A DNA stretch of 64,000 bases from Centrapalus pauciflorus (Eukaryota; Streptophyta; Magnoliopsida; Asterales; Asteraceae), in assembly GCA_020465985.1 (NCBI GenBank), contig JAANYP010007118.1, positions 27,240 to 91,239 of the forward strand, written 5' to 3'. Shown here piece after piece: positions 20,637-33,517 of the stretch. Within the stretch, counting starts at the first letter, position 1. Each line of letters starts with the position of its first letter. A program made the position numbers and the translations under genes. The notes beneath the pieces are model-generated. The model had not been told where the DNA came from, made no database searches, and saw only the letters and a list, made by a program, of their open reading frames with translations.

Positions 20637-21240
20637 TCTCGAAAACTTTTGTTCACAAACTTAATTACTTAATTTTTTAAAAAGAATTATAATCAAGTTC
20701 ATACGGACTCATTATAAGTTCATACGAAGTTAAAACTAAATTCGTTTTACGAAATTAAAATCGTGTTGAATTAAGTTCATGAACCTTAAGTTCGTGATGA
20801 TTAACTTCGTGAAGCCATAGATTTTGACGAGTCCGTTACTCAAGTTCGTACGAACTTAACAAGCTAAGTTTTTAGAACCCTAATACTGACAAGTTCGTGG
20901 AACCCTGAATCCTAACAAGTTCGTCCGCCGCATGGCGCAAGTTCGTGAGGGAGCCTAATACTGACAAGTTCGTGGATCCCTAAATTTTCACAAGTTAGTG
21001 CGCCACAAGTTCGTGAAGGAGCCAAAAAATCGAATTTTTCGAAAACTTAGATTAATTCACCGTTTTTAAGGCTAAAAACCATAAATCCCACTAGTTTATG
21101 AACTCAGATGTCCGTTTATGAGTAAAACAACTCAAATCAACATAAAAACTTCGAGAAACTTGTGATTTATCCGGAAACACACCAAGAAACCTTTGAATGT
21201 TCAACGAAACGTGAAGAACATGAAAATCACTCAATGAAAA
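20637..21240 (-). other. 5' leader of A, rich in ACGAACTT motifs
   Basis: About 600 nt without coding capacity. It carries a dozen or more copies of CACGAACTT / AAGTTCGT and one perfect palindrome AAGTTCGTACGAACTT near 20841. The layout mirrors the B leader, but the motif is different and matches that of A's own LTR. Confidence 0.78.
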
Positions 21241-21252
21241 GCTCTGATACCA
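21241..21252 (-). promoter_or_regulatory. Primer-binding site of A
   Basis: Sense TGGTATCAGAGC, two bases from the LTR edge at 21255; initiator tRNA-Met type. Confidence 0.95.
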
Positions 21253-21254
21253 GT

Positions 21255-21887
21255 TGAAAGGTCTGTGCCTGTCAAATCTATCAAGGTGTGGCATCGTCAA
21301 ACGAGTGCGGAATCCTCGTTTAAGGGTAACGGATCAATCACAAACAATCACACGGGAACACTGAGCCAAACACGATGCTAGTCGACTGAAGATTAACCCC
21401 ACAAGATCTATCACTCCTCTGATCGCTCTATATCTCTCGAAATCGTCTAAAATCCGAAATCTCAGAGTTGTGAATTATAGAACATAAGTTCATGATATAC
21501 ACTTTAAGTTCGTGCATGGCCCAAGCCCACGAACTTATAAGTTCAAGCCCATGCAGCTAAGTTCGTATGAACTTATAAGCCATAAGTTCGTACGAACTTA
21601 TCATCCATAAGTTCAAACCTCATGAACTTATCATCATAAGTTCAAACCTCATGAACTTATCATCCATAAGTTCATTCCTCATGAACCTATCATCCTAAAG
21701 TTCAGACCTCATGAACTTATCTAGCAATCATGAACTTAACATGCAATCATGCACACTATACACACTCATGAACTTAAGACATAAACATGAACATATAATC
21801 ATGACTTGTATTAATAAGGCCCTATCTATCACAAATGACTATCAATTACAAAACTAGATTGTTGTCGTCACATCTAGTGTACCAACA
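21255..21887 (-). repeat. LTR shared by elements A (5') and C (3')
   Basis: 633 bp, tgaaaggtc to accaaca. On its left is A's primer-binding site, on its right C's purine tract and third-ORF tail, so one LTR serves two elements in head-to-tail order. Between about 21480 and 21780 it is packed with AAGTTC / GAACTT motifs, several arranged as palindromes such as AAGTTCGTACGAACTT. Terminal bases resemble the LTRs of B and D (…gtaccaaca), showing relationship. Confidence 0.9.
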
Positions 21888-21903
21888 GACTCCCTCTTGA
21901 CGA
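21865..21903 (-). promoter_or_regulatory. Polypurine tract of C
   Basis: Sense AAGAGGGAGTC (21898-21888) next to the LTR, flanked by TCGTCA / TGACGA. It has one change from the AAGGGGGAGTC of B and D. Confidence 0.85.
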
Positions 21904-23362
21904 TAGCTTCTAGTTGATTTTTATTGATCTATAGTCTGAGGCCTATTTAGATTACACCCTGCATGCAGTCCTTGTTCAATACAAACCCAAACAACTTTCT
22001 GGTATTTTCTGCCTTCAGATTTCCATCCTTCATGATAGAAGATTGGTTGCTCGTGAAGCTTCTGCAGATCATCCCGAGAAAGGTTCACAAGATGCAAGGG
22101 ATCATATACCTTGAAAATGACCTTCTTGTCTTCATCCTCCATTATGGCTTCAGCTGTTTCATTGTCGATGTACCACCACTTCATATTTCTCAGGATATCC
22201 TGTGGCATTGTCTTCATGGAACCTTCTTCAAGCATCTGACTGGTTTGTAAACCATCTTAGTCCATGGTCTCCCAGTAAGAGGATCTATTCTTGTTTAATC
22301 CACCAATCTTTTGCCAGCTCATGGCTTAAGCCTTTTAAACCTTCCAGAACAACCCTCTCTTCTGATAATTTTTGCAACTACTTCAGCATAAGGGTCGTCT
22401 CCTAGGTTGATAAGGTCCTTCCAAGCAAACTCCTTCACTTCACACTTGGGCAATGAGTTGAAGTCCTTCAATCTTCTTTTGAACGAATAGCTACAGTTCC
22501 CTGTCAAACCAGCTCATAATACCACCTGATAGATTTCCTGCCCTTGGCACTTTCTACTTTTTCATCGTGGCCAGGTCTATCTTCTTCTCATCTCTCTTGA
22601 ACCACCATATCTTCTTTCTTCTTTTGAGATCTCCCTGTCAGGCATCTCAGAAATTGATTCATCATTTACTGCAGATCTCAGCATATGTAGATCTATCAGA
22701 TCTGATCTTCATTCACATATTGTTCCGCGACAGGTTGCTTATATACAAGATTCTCATTAACATCATCATCCTCATCTATAACTATTTCATCGTCTGACTT
22801 CCAATTAGGTACATCTTCAGGAATAACTCTCCTTCCTCAAGATCCTCCTGTTCAAAGTCATCTTCGAAGTCAAACTTCATCTCCTCTTCATCTAATCCTG
22901 ACAAGGCTCCTATTAGATTGTTTTTAGTTACTTCTGTCGCCTCTGGAGCCTTGCCTTTTCCCTTGACGGCAGCTGAAGAACCCGACTCCCACTGAGGATC
23001 AGCAAGCTGAGTAGATTGTTGTCTTGAAAGATCTGCAAGCTCACTGTCTTTGCTTGCACTAGGGTCATCGACCTCATCTTCCCGTTGAACATGCCTCAAG
23101 GCGTCTTACCTACAACTCTCCCCCTGAGGTGGACGAACTTTCAACAATGTTGCCAGTATAGACTTAAGATTGGAAATCTTCTGTTGCTGATCAGCTACTG
23201 TCTGGTCTAGTTGGGCATTAAGCTATTGAAGTTCAAGAATCTCCTTTGTCAGCTGAAGAATCTGTACAGCCTAACTATCAATCTGAGCATGAAGGTGAAG
23301 AAGGGTTTGGCTGACAGATGAAACAGATGTTGATGGGGTGGTTGTGGTTGTGGTGGTTCCGG
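21888..23362 (-). pseudogene. Third-ORF C-terminal half of element C
   Basis: Decayed relative of B's third ORF. The piece at 21921-22235 matches its last 105 residues or so (MKWWYIDNETAEAIMEDEDKK-like, VYDPLHLVNLSRDDL). 22319-22507 matches the segment with LPKCEVKEFAWKDLINLG, and 22782-23099 the acidic region. The remains stop within the Pro/Gln-rich part near 23350 and are joined directly to LTR sequence. The N-terminal half and all of gag-pol are missing, with many stops and frameshifts in what remains. Confidence 0.87.
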
Positions 23363-24246
23363 GGAACTTATCATACCTCATGAACTTATCGTCCTTAAGT
23401 TCATACCTCATGAACTTATCTAGCATTCATGAACTTAACATGCAATCATGAACACAATACACACGAACTAATGCTAACAGATCAATCACAACAATCACAC
23501 GGGAACACGGCCAAACACGATGCTAGCCGAATGAATATCAACTCCACGCGATATATTGCTCCTTTGGTTTCTCTCTATCTCTCAAAATCGTCTGAATCTC
23601 GTATTCTGAAAGTTGTGAATTATTGAACATAAGCTCATGATATACACTTTAAGTTCGTGCATGGCCCAAGCCCACGAACTTATAAGTTCAAGCCCATGCT
23701 TGTCAGATCTATCGAGGCGTGGCGTCGTCAAACAAGTGCGGAATCGTCGTTTAATGGTAATGGATCAATTACGAACAATCACATGGGAACATGAAGCCAA
23801 ACACGATTCGTGCCGAATGAATATCAACTCCACACGATGTATTGCTCCTTTCGTTGCTCTCTATCTCTCAAAATCGTCTGAATCTCGTATTCTCAAAGTT
23901 GTGAATTATTGAACATAAGTTTATGATATACACTTTAAGTTCGTGCATGGCCTAAGCCCACAAACTTATAAGTTCAAGCCGATGCAGCTAAATTCATAAG
24001 AACTTATAAGCCATAAGTTCGTATGAACTTATATACCTCATGAACTTATCATCCTTAAGTTCATACCTCTTGAACTTATCTAGAAATCATGAACTTAACA
24101 TGCAATCATGAACACAATACACAATCATGAACTTAAGACATAAACATTAACATATAATCATGACTTGTATTAATAAGGCCCTATCTATTACAAATGACTA
24201 TCAATTACAAAACTAGACTGCTGTCGTCACATCGGGTATACCAACA
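23363..24246 (-). repeat. Rearranged LTR pieces of element C
   Basis: Three fragments of the 21255-21887 LTR in jumbled order. 23363-23470 matches the motif-rich middle. 23471-23698 matches the early part up to gcccatgc. 23699-24246 is almost a whole LTR, lacking about the first 15 bp and a few motif copies, and ends at ccaaca. No primer-binding site remains. Confidence 0.85.
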
Positions 24247-25151
24247 AAAGGATTTAAGAAGATAAGAAAACTTAAGTATTTTATAATTCAATTGAATGAA
24301 TTTAAATCTTTTATGATTTAATAATTAAATTATAATAAGAACTTGGTTATTTGAAGACACAAAAGTCATGCATGAAATTCTCGGGCTTCGATACATTCAT
24401 AGACTTTAAAATCGCTATGTTTGAATATACATGGTTTCATCAGGCGTCCGGGAATTATTATTTGAAAATACTCGAGTCATTGTCATGATATATTTATGTG
24501 TTCATATACGTGATATACAAATGTGAAATGAAATCTTTGAACCCTAGAATATCAATTAAAATTAAAGCTGATATTGATGTAATGAATCTATAACATGTTA
24601 CAAGATCGCTATCATGATGGGATTGTCAAAACAGTGTAGATAGCCGAAAGAGAAAAGGATATTAAGTAGTTCGATGTGACTCTCCTCCCACCTGGATCCC
24701 GTTTGATACCGATGTAACAGTATTTAGATTGATGATACATAAAATTGGATTTTATTGTGAATCGATAAAATTATATAAAAGATTTTATAATAGCTTTAAT
24801 TATAAATTGAACTTATGATCCTGCTAAAATGAACATTAACTGAAAAGTAAAATTGAGTTTGTACGTGTTATATGTTAAATTATTTAATACGAAATGTAAG
24901 GGACGTTATAAAATCTGATTTTATAAAGTATTCATTTTAACGATTTATGTGGGCGCTTACGAATGTTAAAGTTATTTCACAGTGAAAAACTCTTGTTAAA
25001 TTTTAGTTGATGTCATCCAGTTGAACACCACTTCGAATAGTATAGATGTGATTCATGTAAGAAGTGCCCTAGCCAATTACATGAATTTGTCGTCTTATGA
25101 AACAAGGTGATTATTGCGAATTCCAAGCAGTCTTTGCCAACTATCACTAAG
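24247..25151. other. AT-rich DNA, nothing assigned
   Basis: No coding signal, terminal repeat or RNA gene recognised. A block near 25066 (ccctagccaattacatgaa) has a diverged relative near 30318, hinting that this and 29859-33020 are parts of one old repeat. Confidence 0.5.
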
Positions 25152-25355
25152 TGTTAAATGGATAATGTGTAGTTCAGGGGGTTAAGTGTAATCCTGATAG
25201 TTTGATTAGAGTTAGTCTTGGTTAGTTTTGTAGTTTTTAGTATAAATAATCCTATGGTTTCATGATGACAATAACCCATATTGTAGTCATGTAACCCAAT
25301 TTTGATAGTGAATTTAATTTTGTTCTTTCTTGATTCACATTTGTGGGTTTCTGAA
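25152..25355 (+). repeat. Left LTR-like repeat of a miniature retroelement (H)
   Basis: Direct repeat of 29609-29818, sharing a TATA-like tataaataatcctatgg and the block gtagtcatgtaacccaat. It is cut at 25355 by an inverted-repeat element. The continuation ttgttggtgtgtttccgaatag lies at about 29491, where it matches ttgttgagtttttgaatag of the right copy. Confidence 0.6.
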
Positions 25356-25764
25356 GGAAAAGGGCGTCACATAGCTATGTACTTTTGAGTTTATACACAT
25401 TTACGTAGTGTACTTTTTTGTGCTCATTTGATAGTCAAACTTTTGAAAACGTTTCAATTAGGTAGCTAGGTGACCTGAAAACTGGCAATAACGGGTCACC
25501 ATGCTTACGTGGACGTTTTTTTCAAGAAAAATGGCATAATATAGCTATATACTCTAAGTTTGTACACATTTATATTGTGTACTTTTCTTTTGTGCACATT
25601 TAGTAGTCAAACTTTTAAAAATGTTTCAATTATATAGTTGGGTTACTTGAAAATTCATAGCAACCGGTACCACACTTATGTGGACATGTTTTATGACATA
25701 TAATTAAAAAAATTTGATGTTACTTGTTTTTTTTCGTTCTATGAAATGACTCCTTAACACGATA
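25356..25764 (+). repeat. Left arm of inverted-repeat element (two units)
   Basis: Two direct units of about 180-220 bp (near 25356-25540 and 25541-25764), each with tttgtacacattta-like, agtcaaacttttraaaa and cttayGTGGAC blocks. A reverse-complement copy lies at 29139-29490, so these are arms of a foldback or MITE-like element. Its inside is occupied by a solo LTR. Confidence 0.6.
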
Positions 25765-26459
25765 TGTAACGTCCTGAACTTTAAATTACGGCAATTAACA
25801 AGGCTTAACGTTAATAAGGACGTTAAATGAAATTTGTACTAAATAGTTAACAATGTAATGTCAGTATGTGTTAATAAAAGTCATAATTAATTCAAATGGG
25901 TTAAATTATAAGTTTGTTATATTGGTTTAAAGAAAATGAAATAAAAACAAGTTTAGGGGATAAATGACAAATAAACAAACTTATGTAAATATATATACAC
26001 ACCAAATGGGGTAAATGTTTATTTCACCCAAATTGAAAGTTCTTTGCAATTTCTCTATCTACACCTACGGTTCACTCATCATCAAGTTCATCACCAAGAA
26101 CTTGCTAACAAAAGCAAGATACAAGCCAAGAAATTTTCAAAACAAGTATCAAGCAACAAGTATTGTCAAGTATTACCAGGTAAATTGTATTTTAATCTTC
26201 ATTTATGTGTTTCTGTGTTATGTTCTGGACAGAAAGTTCAGAACCAAAATCGGTTATATAATCTTATGAAACCTCTAAATTGGAACTTATTTCTTGATTA
26301 AACCTTCTTGATTTGTTGTTGTGAGTAAAAGCAAAACAAAAAAGAAACCAAGCAAAGAAATGTGTGTGTGTTGTGTGTGTCGATGCAAAGACAGAAGCAG
26401 AAACAACAATCAAAAGCCTGTCATTTCCTCTTTATTGCATTTAAATTAAGTAAAAGTGC

Positions 26460-26488
26460 GTGTGTGTGTGTGTGCGCGCGCGCGCGCT
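26460..26488. repeat. (GT)n(GC)n microsatellite
   Basis: Alternating purine-pyrimidine run, GT then GC, inside the solo LTR; sequence of the kind that can adopt Z-DNA. A second GT run lies at 26536-26557. Confidence 0.9.
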
Positions 26489-26616
26489 TTGCACACAACA
26501 AAAACAAAGCAGCAACCTTTATTCATAAAGATATTATGTGTGTGTGTGTGTGTGTGTCCAGCAGCCAAGTGTATTTAAGTCTAGGATATGTGTGGTGAAA
26601 TTAACAACAACCCTTA

Positions 26617-26752
<136 letters not shown>

Positions 26753-27181
26753 TATGACCATTGAGTGGGTGTGTGCAGTGGACATGTATGTACAGTGTAT
26801 TGTGTGTGATTTAATCTGAACTAGTCAAAACAAAGTATGTAAGTATGTAGGTGTATGATCAGTTATGAAAACTACAGCAGCCTTTTATACATATAAACAT
26901 TCACATACATGGGTTTGATCAAATAATTATGTTGGGTTGTTTCACAATCAATTGAATAAACTGCTAAGTCTTGGATGTGCAACAACAAGCGATACATTCA
27001 CACATTAAAAATAGCCTAAATAAATGTTGTATGTCATTGTTAAGTTTCAAGTGTGAATGTGTATGTATGCAACCATATTAAAGGATTATTCAAGCGTAAG
27101 TTAGTAAATATGGGTAATTTACATGATAATTACATAGTCATGAAGCACACTTATGAGTGAATAATGAAGGCAATTCAAATA

Positions 27182-27509
27182 GGGTTAAGTGTCATTTTGA
27201 CCATCCAACTTTTAAAATTTTTTTGATTTAGCCATTAAACTATTTTTTTGTCTCGATTTAGACACTGAACTATTTTTTGTATATATATAATAGCCACTAA
27301 ACTTTCTTTTTACAGATTTAACCACTGAAAATTGTTTCGATTTAGCCACTAAACTATCATATTTTGTACCAATTTAGCCATTAGTTTTATTCGTTTTCCC
27401 CATAATAGAACACTTAACTAAAGTTTAGTGGCTAAATCAGGACAAAAAATAGTTTAGTGGCTAAATAGGAAAAATCTGAAAATTAAATGGTCAAAATGAT
27501 ACTTAACCC
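27182..27509. mobile_element. Mutator-type MITE, 328 bp
   Basis: Terminal inverted repeats GGGTTAAGTGTCATTTTGAC and its imperfect reverse complement end at 27509. A perfect 9-bp duplication ATTCAAATA flanks both sides (27173-27181 and 27510-27518). Internal sequence is repeated 'tttagccactaaact' units in both orientations. 9-bp duplications are typical of Mutator-like elements; there is no coding capacity. Confidence 0.9.
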
Positions 27510-29138
27510 ATTCAAATAAGAATATGTTAAATATACATGTTTTTCATTTCCATGAGAATCAAAGCAAAACATAAAGGTATACTTAAGAACATGTTTATGT
27601 ATATTGAGTTATAAAATACATTTGGAAGCATGTTATTGCACTTATTTCATCAAAAAATGAGTATCATGATTAAGTGAATACACATGCAACATTATGAACG
27701 TATAGTCATCAAATAAGCTCGGGTATGACCTTATAATAATTCACACAAATTTTAGGTGCAAGTGAAGCTTAATTTGACTTATTAAAGTCACAACATGTCC
27801 ATGCATGAAAAGACAACACAATGGCTCTCCACATATAACGAGTATAATTATTGAACCATGAATGAAATATTCTAATGAAATTGTTGGCCATATTCATCTC
27901 AATATAATTAAAATATGAAAATTTGATATCAAAGGCCAACGAATGAACACTGAATATGCTACTCAGATGATAAAAAAGCTAACATATATCACAATGATAT
28001 GAATAACAGATTGAGCAACAATAGAAGTTAAAATTTATATTAAAGAGTATCAGTGAAGTTTGTAGCAAAGTGGCAAGCTGTCTATAAGTTCTGATATAAG
28101 TCAGATAGTGGTTCCAATGCACTACATATTGTGAGCAACAAAGCCAGAGCCAGAAAGTGAAAATTAACTAGTATTTGTGAGTTGTAGATTTTTCTTTAAC
28201 TGCAGATTATGTGAATTGAGACTTTTGTTGCATTATCCTGATTTTATTGCCATTCAGATCTTGAGCATATGGATATATTGTCATAGCATGTTTACTATGA
28301 TTTGTTGAACCGAGCATTTCTTCTTCTAGCTACTATTCTTTGACGAGTCATTTGATTGTTAAGCTTAACACCAACACTATTGCTCAGTGTTGGATTAATG
28401 TTAGGCTTATGATGTGCTAATTTACATGATGAAAGCACAAAGGGTAGCTAGAGCTGAGCATTCTGATGATACCCATACAGCATTTACTGGTAGCTAGCCC
28501 AGTATGTGGCTGATCCCCACTAATGACGTGTGTGTATGGTGTTATCATTATCCGAGCATTCCATATGAATTCGTCTAAAAGTCTCAAGAGCAACAATAGT
28601 TTTATAACTGGGAGCTGAGCAAAGACGCGCATCAAGAGCATTTAAATTGGTCAATCTCCCTTCGAGATTTGAGCTGTGCATGAGCCTAGTGCAGTGCATG
28701 AGCAATAGAGCTGGGTTGTCCATGAGCCGAGTGCAGTGCATGAGCTTTCCACGTTCATAATTTCATGTTAAATGTGAAATTCTACGTTCTCACTAAGCAA
28801 TTCAGCTTACCCCGTTGTTGCATTATTTTTCAGGTAAAGGCAAAGGATTGGCTGGACCTAGTTCATAGGTCAGGACTCTGAAAGAGCTTGAAGTGCCTTA
28901 GAACCTGTTTCAACACCTTGGTACTTGACTGAAGATAGAGCTTTGGGGTTTGGGGCTAGTTTATATTTAGTGTTTTGATGTAATAGTCTAGAAGTCTGTA
29001 CCCTATTACTTAAAATTTGTCTCTGTTTGTAATTAACTATAATTTCGCATTGTTAATTATTATCTTAGTTTACTGATTGATATTGCATTGCCACTGGGGC
29101 CTAGTCTTAAGACCTTTGAGAAATCTTGGGTCTTACGT

Positions 29139-29490
29139 GATATGTATTAAATTCAAAACACATCATTTCCACTTGATAGATATCACGTTTAGGAGTTGAA
29201 AATTAATTCTCTAATATATTGTTATAAATAAAAGCATATCTTATCAATTTGATACATATTTTGTTTGTGAATCTTTTTATAGTTTTATTGAAAAAAAATA
29301 AAATATCTTAGGTTTTTTTAATTCCAATTTATAAACATGTGTCCACATAAGCATAGTAACCGGTTGGTATCGATTTTCAGGTTACCCAACTACTTAAATA
29401 AAACACTTTAGGAGTTTGACTATTAAATATGCAAAAAAGAACAGTGCACAACATAAATGTGTACAAATTTAAAAGTCCATTTTGGATTTG
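29139..29490 (-). repeat. Right arm of inverted-repeat element
   Basis: Reverse complement of the units at 25356-25764, including gtccacataagc, ttttcaggttacc and gtttgactattaaat. It closes the foldback element around the solo LTR. Confidence 0.6.
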
Positions 29491-29608
29491 AATTTGTTGG
29501 TGTGTTTCCGAATAGGTGGAGTTTGATACTTTGTTATTTGGTTTGGGAAGCGTAAATTTGCTTTCAGGATTTTGTTTCGGGTTTGAAATTCAAGTCAAGG
29601 TGGAGATT

Positions 29609-29858
29609 TGTGAGATAAGTAACTTGAATTAGTTGTAATAATTCGTTAAGTGTAATCCATGTTAGTTTCATTAGAGTATGTTTTGTAATTTTGTATAAAT
29701 AGTCCTATGGATTAATGAGGACAATAACTCAAATTGTAGTCATGTAACCCAATTTTGATAGTGAATTTGATTTTGTACTTTCTTGATTCACATTTGTGGG
29801 TTTCTGAATTGTTGAGTTTTTGAATAGATTTTGCAATTTCATTTCTAATTTTCTAACA
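29609..29858 (+). repeat. Right LTR-like repeat of miniature retroelement H
   Basis: Preceded by a purine tract CAAGGTGGAGATT and starting TGTGAG; ends near ttctaaca. It shares about 200 bp with 25152-25355. Once the insertions are removed, only about 90 bp separates the two copies, as in TRIM elements. Confidence 0.55.
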
Positions 29859-32800
29859 GACAACTTAATTGGTGATTTCCCTATCAGATATGGGTCCAAG
29901 GTATCGATGATATTAAACATGTCTTTGAATCTCAGAACGGAGAATTTCGTACTATGCAACTGGTGATCAACCTACCATAATAGTCAAACCACGCAAAAAA
30001 AAATGTCATAGCCAATTGAATGGATATGGATCTCAACCTATTAAACCAATGTTTTTTGAAAAAAACAAGAAGGGTAATTGGTTTATAGTATTAATATACT
30101 AAGTCGTTGTCGAAAGAGTTACTTTTGAATCTTGTGATAACCATCTTTTAATACGATTAAAGGATCATCGAATGGTAACGTTCTAAGAGAATTATTCTCA
30201 AAGAATGAAATGAAATATGAATTTCTAACATCGCCCTTTGTGATATAATTACAATTCATGCTCAAGATGAACTTCATAAATTGTGATCATCCTTTTGATA
30301 TATTATAAATGAAAAGTTCCCTAGCCAATCACTTGTATTAATCATAAGACGAGGTACCTATAAAATGACTTGGTAATACACACCTAGGTATTTCGACTTA
30401 AAACACTAATGTTGTGAGCATAAGAGTTTTCATTGAAAACCTAGTCGGCTTGATTTCAGGTGTGTTACATTGTTCACTGAAAGTATAAGTACAATGATGC
30501 AATCTATCTTAAAATTGTGTTACATGCAAAGATTTTGAGAAGAATATGTCTCTAAGCCAATGAATGTTCTAAATGTTTGAATATAAACGAAGGGTGGGTT
30601 TTTGTTTCTTAAAAGGTTGTTGGATTGGTTTGAAAATTTTTAACTATAATCCTTAACCTCAAGATAGACAAAATTCTATAATTTGTTTATGTTTTGATAA
30701 TCATTATGATTGTTAATCAAAATGTACAAAAAATATTGGAAAGGCTGAGAAAAGAAGGCTAATGCGACTAGCACTTCGAAATATTGTTTTGACTAACGAC
30801 TCTAGTATCTTATATTCTATATGATAGAAATAAGTATTTTTATTTAAGATTGCTAGTTTTATGAAAATAGAGATTGATGGAAACTGAAAGAAAATCAAAG
30901 TAACACAATGAAATGCGAAGTTGGACAATGCGTAGACATTAATTACTACGGTGCCCGTTTAAAGTTATTAACTTACTTCACAGTCGTTGTTGTTTAAACA
31001 TCGACTATCTGTTCTTAGTATGACTAAGGAACATTCCTTAGCTGATTGAAGTTATGGTGAACTCGTTATTATGAATCATAGAATTATTTTAAAGAACGCA
31101 ATCATTAAACGTTACTGAATTGTTAGTAAAATTATCACTATAATAGATATCAAAATTATTTAAGTATGACTTGAATAATCTCTATCTTTGGCAGTCATCA
31201 ATTTAATGACATGAAATAAGGACTATATCAGAAAATCCACTGTTGTGGATTTCAGTACAAGTCTAAGTTAAAATTATGAATTAATAAGATTGGTTGCGTT
31301 TACCATTATAGGTAATGAGATTAATATATCTAAGTTAATTGATAATAGAAATTGTACCACTAAAATCCAAAGTGATAGATTTCTTTATGAATACAAGTAT
31401 TTATCAAGTTAACTGAATAAATTGAGTTCATATAACCTTGTTGGTAAATAATCAATATATGCAATCATTTATAAATTGTATCCCTTAATTCCAAAGGGAT
31501 GAATTTATTAACGGATACTAGATGATTTCTGGAACGATTAGATCTGATTGATGAAACCAATAAAACTATTTGAGCATATACATTTAATGTATACTTGGAG
31601 TTCAATATAGTTAAATGTCAAAAAAAAGAGAAGTACTTTAACAAAACTCTACTAGAAAATGTAGTAGATAGAAATATGTTTGTCTGCTAAAACATATATG
31701 ATGTTTTGAATCGTTCAAAGACATACAAGATTAAAGTACGTTATTGACCCAACAAATTAAATAAAAGTCACTTAATAAGATCAAGTTAACGGTTACTTAT
31801 TAAAGTTGTCGTGACATCGTCTTTCGACTTATGGTCCAAAAAGGATGTATCCTTGAGAAAGGAAAGTTTGAATTGTATTTGATACAAGTTGAAGTCATGC
31901 ATTTATTCCAATATGAATTGAAAAGGATAACATTATTTCCGTCACTGTTGTAACCAAAATAGAAGATATCATCATAGGATGTCTTATCAATCCCTTTATG
32001 TGATAGTTTTGTTGTCCTGTGATGAATAGTTTTATTGTTTTCAAAATGTAATTTTGCAAAATAAAATATTTTTCTGAATAAAAAATCAGTGGGAACAGAA
32101 TGAGAATCAGAATGATCGAATCTATGGTTAAGACTAGCATGGAACAAAGTGTTGTTGACACTTAGCAAATAATTGCTAAATACTTATTGCAATATAAATG
32201 ATAGTTTTCACTTAGAATTGAGAGATAAAATTTTCTCACGTTGAAGTGATATTGGGTCAAGCTAAATCATAATCACATAAAGTAATTATAATTTGGTCAT
32301 ACATGGACGATATACTGCAGATAAAATCTCTGTTAGGATTATGCATGCTTGCTTGCGAATATGAATATAATTAATAACTATTTGATATTGATATTCATCA
32401 TATGAATGTTTTGGTTTGATTAAATAAAATTTGTATCTATAGTACTTCTGAGGAATAATACACAATATATACCATATGAACTTGATGATATTCATATGGA
32501 TGAATGGTGATCAAGTCTCATTAGTTTATATTGTGTTCTATCTTAGCATGTTAAAATCCCTGAATATTATGAATATTTTAAAGATCCACGATCAATCATT
32601 GTTGTGGGAATTAGTTAATTAAAATTGATGTGACTTGTTTGGTTGATATTCAAAGGGATGAATATAGGCATACGATACGCCATACTCATATGTGTCAATT
32701 AAGAACTGAAATTGGATAAACGCACCTCCGAGATAACTTCATGGATTGTAATCAAAAGTAATCTTGAAGTGCCCTTGTCTTTCTATCCTTAGACCTGAGA

Positions 32801-33020
32801 TACATATTGGTTTCTAATATGGGTATCGAATGTCTTAACAAGATCAAACATCATCTTTGACATGGGTGATTATAAATATTGAAGTTGGGCAACTCGTGAA
32901 CCATAATCAGGACGTATGTAGTCGGACGGAATTTGTTCCTCTGAGTCAGTGGAAGAGATGTCTCTGGGCCCCTTGATTATCTAAACTGATAAAGAATGCA
33001 TGGTCATGCTCAAATCCTTG
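29859..33020. other. AT-rich DNA, nothing assigned
   Basis: Over 3 kb with no recognised protein. The open frames at 31800-32168 (minus) overlap each other, lack any motif I know, and have AT-driven composition. Probably ancient repeat DNA. Confidence 0.5.
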
Positions 33021-33517
33021 TTGTAAAAATCAGCCTAGGCGTTGATCAGAGGGTTGCCGATGCGATTTGCTTGTGATCGGGGTGATTTAGTCGGAATCGG
33101 CCTAGGCGGTCCTTGGCGGTCTTAGGCGGGTCAAATTCAACTTTTAAAAAAATTTTAATAAAAAAATAGAAAATAAAATACAAAAAGATGCAGATTACGG
33201 TTTTTACTTTGAAAACATTAAACAATATGGTCAAGAAGATCAAGGAACATCCATCTATATTATAATTATAATATTAATGAACTAGAATTCTATATTTGAA
33301 CTTTGAAGTATGTGTATTTGAATATTTTTAACAATTATATTGTCTTATAAAACATATTTTTGGATGCTATGATTAATTATATTTATATTTGAGTATTTAT
33401 ATATATGATATATGTATAATTCTAAAATTTACGAACAAAAGATCTCAATCCGACTACTCCCCGACTACTCCCTAGTCCCCAGTCGGCCGGCCGACTCCCG
33501 CCTAGCGATTTCTACAA
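33021..33517. mobile_element. Non-autonomous element with inverted ends
   Basis: Ends TTGTAAAAATC and GATTTCTACAA, continuing into GC-rich CCTAGGCG / CGCCTAGCG and sharing 'tcgg..ggcc' stretches. It stands out by GC-rich ends around an A/T-rich core. I could not find a clear target duplication, so the superfamily is open. Confidence 0.55.

Noticed and set aside
21480..21780. CRISPR-like array
   Set aside because: Repeats are short, irregularly spaced, in both orientations, and part of a retrotransposon LTR.
31800..32168. Two overlapping minus-strand open frames
   Set aside because: No motif, AT-driven, mutually overlapping; no support for a gene.
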